Made by a program: the position numbers and the translations under genes. Below the pieces are notes generated by a model. That model was not told the origin of the DNA. It did no database searches and saw only the letters and a list, made by a program, of their open reading frames with translations. From contig CAIMLR010000047.1 in assembly GCA_903842345.1 (NCBI GenBank), forward strand, positions 124,001-188,000: a stretch of 64,000 nt of DNA. Direction: 5' to 3'. Below are positions 61,727 to 64,000 of the stretch, in pieces (within the stretch, counting starts at the first letter, position 1; each line of letters opens with the position of its first letter). The stretch comes from an uncultured Myxococcales bacterium. GTDB taxonomy: Bacteria; Myxococcota_A; UBA9042.

Positions 61727-64000
61727 TCAAACCCCCAACCCCGGCAACCCCTTCACCACCTTCATCGTCTCCAAACTCACCGTCACCACCCGGAGAAACA
61801 ACTCCAGCGGATACCGCGCATTCCCCATCGTCTCCACCGCCCAGTCGTTCGCGTCATTCACAATCCCGCTGTCCTTGTCCGTCTTGACGCACTGCCGCTC
61901 CACGACCCAGTCCAGCGCCGGCTTGCCGTTGACCACGTACTCATACGCCGCCAGCGGGATGCCCTTGACGGCGATGCGCTCGTTGTAGTGCAGCGTCGTC
62001 TTGTCCTTGTCCTTGCCGTACTTCATCTTCTCGACGCGGTAGTCGGCGTCGTTCAGCGGCACCGGGCCCGTGTCGACGTGCGCCTCGTACATCGGCACGG
62101 TCTCGTAGTTCAGGTGCAGCTCCGCAAGCGCGCGCCCTGCCTTGCTGAACGCCTGGAAGTTCTCCGCGCCCGGCACGCACGGGATGCGCGGCAGCTCCTT
62201 GCTGAGGTTGTCGGCGTAGCGCTCGCGGTACTCGGGCGAGTGCAGCAGGCCGTAGACGTAGTAGAAGATGTCTTCCTTGCTGATTTTCGCGCCCGGGTAG
62301 GCGGCGTGGAAGTGTGCGAGGCCGGCGTCGGTGATGGCGTCGCGGCGCTTGGGGCCTTGGGGTGCGGGCGCAGGCGCGTCGAAGGAGAAGCCGACCTGGG
62401 GCTTTGCGGGCGTGTCGGCTGCGGGTTCGACGGTGTCGTAGAGGTAGAGCGGATAGCACTGAACCTTGCCGGGGCCCTGAAGGTCGGGCACGAGATTTCC
62501 CATGAAGCACGCGAAGTCCATGCTTGCCCCAACTCCAGTCACCCAGATTAGCCGGTTCGGGCCACCGCCGACTGGAAACATGCGCGGCATCTGATAGACG
62601 CAGTTGTTGAAATGCTGGTTGAAGTACATCCAACTGTTCGTGAATGGCCGATACGCCGACGGAACGATGCCGCGGGGGACAAATGCGCGCTTCGTTTGGC
62701 GCCCGAGATCCTCCTTCACTTCGCGGGTCCAGCTGAGTTTGGTCGTGCTGAAGTCGATGAAGTCATCGGGATCTGGCCATTTTGCCTTGGGCAAGCCCGT
62801 ACAGGCGGCAATGTATTTGTCCACCTCCGCATTGTAGTGTTCGATCATGTGCTGAATCGTTGCGGTCAATGCTTGGCGTGAGAAGTTGTAGACCCATGCA
62901 TCACGATTCGTCTTCACGCCGTTCGAGTAGTTCTCGAAAAGAACAAATGACTTGGCGTCCTTCTTGTCGCCGAGCGAGATGAAGTCACCAAAGCTGTCGT
63001 CACGCTGCCCGAGCCAATCGCCATGCGCATCGGGGGCGATGGCCTGCCATCCTTGCGCAACCGCGACGCCCTCGATGCTCTTGAACTCCGCCAGCGTCGT
63101 CAGCTTCTCTGCCCGAGACAGATAGTCGCCAATGTCGTGCCAGTGGATACGGCCTCGTTGCTGCGCAGCTGGGTTCTTCACCAGCAGTGTGATGGCAATG
63201 GGCGCACGGCTGCCGCTGCCAAAGATCTTCCCACCCTCCTTGCGCGACTGTTCGCCTTGAGTGCGCTGGTTGCCGCGCAGGTGGAACACATAGATGTCGC
63301 TGAACTCTTCGGCGAGAGCTTTGCGCAGGCCGTCCCCGGTGTTTGCCTCCAGAAACCCACCGTTGGTGACGAAGCCAATGACCCCGCTCGCGCCGATACG
63401 GTCCGACGCCCAGCGAATGGCACGGATATACGAGTCATATAAGGAGTTCTTGAGCGTCGCCGTCGACGTTTCGGCATAGGTCTTGCGAATCCGCTCGTCC
63501 AGATGCGGGTAGGCCACGTTCTGGTTGTTATCGTTGGCGCTCTCTTGTCCGCTCGAGTACGGCGGATTCCCCACAATCACCCGAATATCCAACCCCTTCT
63601 GCTTCGCCCGCCGCGTGCTGTTATCCACCAGCAAGTGGCTCACCAGGTCCGGCTTCTCATACAGCTGAAACGTGTCCGTCAGGCAAATCCCCTCGAACGG
63701 CACGTACTCCCCGCCCACGATGCTGTGGTACACCGCCTCGATGTTCACCGCCGCGATGTAGTACGCCAGCAGCACGATCTCGTTGGCGTGGATCTCGCCC
63801 TTGTACTTCTTGGCCAGCTGCTCTTTCGAGATCAGCCCGCTCTGCATCAGCCGCGTGATGAACGTGCCGGTGCCGGTGAACGGGTCGATGATGTGCACGC
63901 CATCGCTGCCGAGGCCATCCTTCTCGCCAAACTCCGTGCGCAGGATGTGGTCGACGCTGTGGATGATGAAGTCCACGACCTCCACCGGCGTGTAGACGAT
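61727..64000 (-). CDS. Type ISP-like restriction-modification enzyme, C-terminal about 757 residues
   Basis: The frame is open to the window edge (IVYTPVEVVDFIIHSVD), so the N-terminal part is missing. The visible part is an N6-adenine methyltransferase (DPFTGTGTFITRLMQSG as motif I, VIVGNPPYSSGQ as motif IV) followed by a long target-recognition region ending in LGV. A YTPxEVVDF entry with this kind of C-terminus is typical of single-chain type ISP enzymes (such as LlaGI), which have a nuclease and a helicase upstream; those domains are not in view. The DNA is visibly richer in A/T than the housekeeping genes, consistent with transfer. It lies 96 bp upstream of the ATPase gene on the same strand. 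Confidence 0.82.
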   Translation of the reverse strand: MVYTPVEVVDFIIHSVDHILRTEFGEKDGLGSDGVHIIDPFTGTGTFITRLMQSGLISKEQLAKKYKGEIHANEIVLLAYYIAAVNIEAVYHSIVGGEYVPFEGICLTDTFQLYEKPDLVSHLLVDNSTRRAKQKGLDIRVIVGNPPYSSGQESANDNNQNVAYPHLDERIRKTYAETSTATLKNSLYDSYIRAIRWASDRIGASGVIGFVTNGGFLEANTGDGLRKALAEEFSDIYVFHLRGNQRTQGEQSRKEGGKIFGSGSRAPIAITLLVKNPAAQQRGRIHWHDIGDYLSRAEKLTTLAEFKSIEGVAVAQGWQAIAPDAHGDWLGQRDDSFGDFISLGDKKDAKSFVLFENYSNGVKTNRDAWVYNFSRQALTATIQHMIEHYNAEVDKYIAACTGLPKAKWPDPDDFIDFSTTKLSWTREVKEDLGRQTKRAFVPRGIVPSAYRPFTNSWMYFNQHFNNCVYQMPRMFPVGGGPNRLIWVTGVGASMDFACFMGNLVPDLQGPGKVQCYPLYLYDTVEPAADTPAKPQVGFSFDAPAPAPQGPKRRDAITDAGLAHFHAAYPGAKISKEDIFYYVYGLLHSPEYRERYADNLSKELPRIPCVPGAENFQAFSKAGRALAELHLNYETVPMYEAHVDTGPVPLNDADYRVEKMKYGKDKDKTTLHYNERIAVKGIPLAAYEYVVNGKPALDWVVERQCVKTDKDSGIVNDANDWAVETMGNARYPLELFLRVVTVSLETMKVVKGLPGLGV

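Overview
The window is GC-rich chromosomal DNA from a Gram-negative, aerobic, heterotrophic bacterium. Many exported lipoproteins, several with dickkopf-like cysteine-rich repeats (CxxxxxCxxGLxC...C), a membrane Ser/Thr protein kinase with a TPR partner, complete leucine-degradation genes and a heme A synthase suggest Myxococcota or a related deltaproteobacterial lineage. That placement is inference from gene style; no rRNA marker is present. I see no tRNA, rRNA, CRISPR array, IS element or replication origin.

Layout. 1-2.5 kb (minus): start of a rhodanese-domain gene, an AHSA1/SRPBCC protein and an exported NACHT-like P-loop NTPase. 2.6-5.3 kb (plus): APS/PAPS reductase, a POT-like MFS transporter and a YfiM-like protein. 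5.4-12.4 kb (plus): leucine/isovalerate catabolism (methylcrotonyl-CoA carboxylase with its alpha subunit split into two genes, methylglutaconyl-CoA hydratase, HMG-CoA lyase) and a ferredoxin-NADP reductase; a 736-bp hairpin-rich spacer with a gene remnant interrupts the cluster. 12.4-14.7 kb (minus): MFS exporter and PECR-like SDR. 14.8-17.0 kb: DUF4139 lipoprotein carrying an inserted OmpA-like segment, followed by a strongly structured intergenic region. 17.3-20.3 kb (minus): metG and a PAP2 phosphatase. 20.4-24.2 kb (plus): glycogen branching and debranching enzymes. 24.3-32.7 kb (plus): a second exported NACHT-like protein, a beta-barrel candidate and three lipoproteins, two of them lipase-like. 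32.7-39.5 kb: envelope enzymes (beta-lactamase-fold hydrolase, LIC_10091-like protein, M15 peptidase, LtaS-like transferase, FGE-like protein lacking its catalytic cysteines, esterase). 39.7-46.6 kb (minus): ctaA, TPR protein, kinase, malQ, nadE. 47-49.3 kb (plus): metX and hom, divergent from nadE across a region with a 32-bp direct repeat. 49.4-54.4 kb: lipoproteins and a polytopic membrane protein. 54.4-58.3 kb (minus): GNAT, NnrS, Nramp-like carrier, small membrane protein. 58.5-59.8 kb: MFS. 60.1-64 kb (minus): defence-type island with a TOPRIM-like protein, an AAA/ABC ATPase and a type ISP restriction-modification enzyme running off the window.

The most unusual signal is the pair of paralogous NACHT-like proteins (753-2495 and 24278-25858). 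Both begin with a lipoprotein-like export signal, and besides the lipobox Cys each has exactly ten cysteines, all colinear between the two. This looks like an extracytoplasmic, disulfide-stabilised NACHT family, which is unexpected for a nucleotide-binding fold. Secondary signals are the ATPase/TOPRIM pair beside the type ISP enzyme, a possible structured RNA near 17.1 kb, and a dispersed double-hairpin repeat with copies near 7.5 and 59.9 kb.
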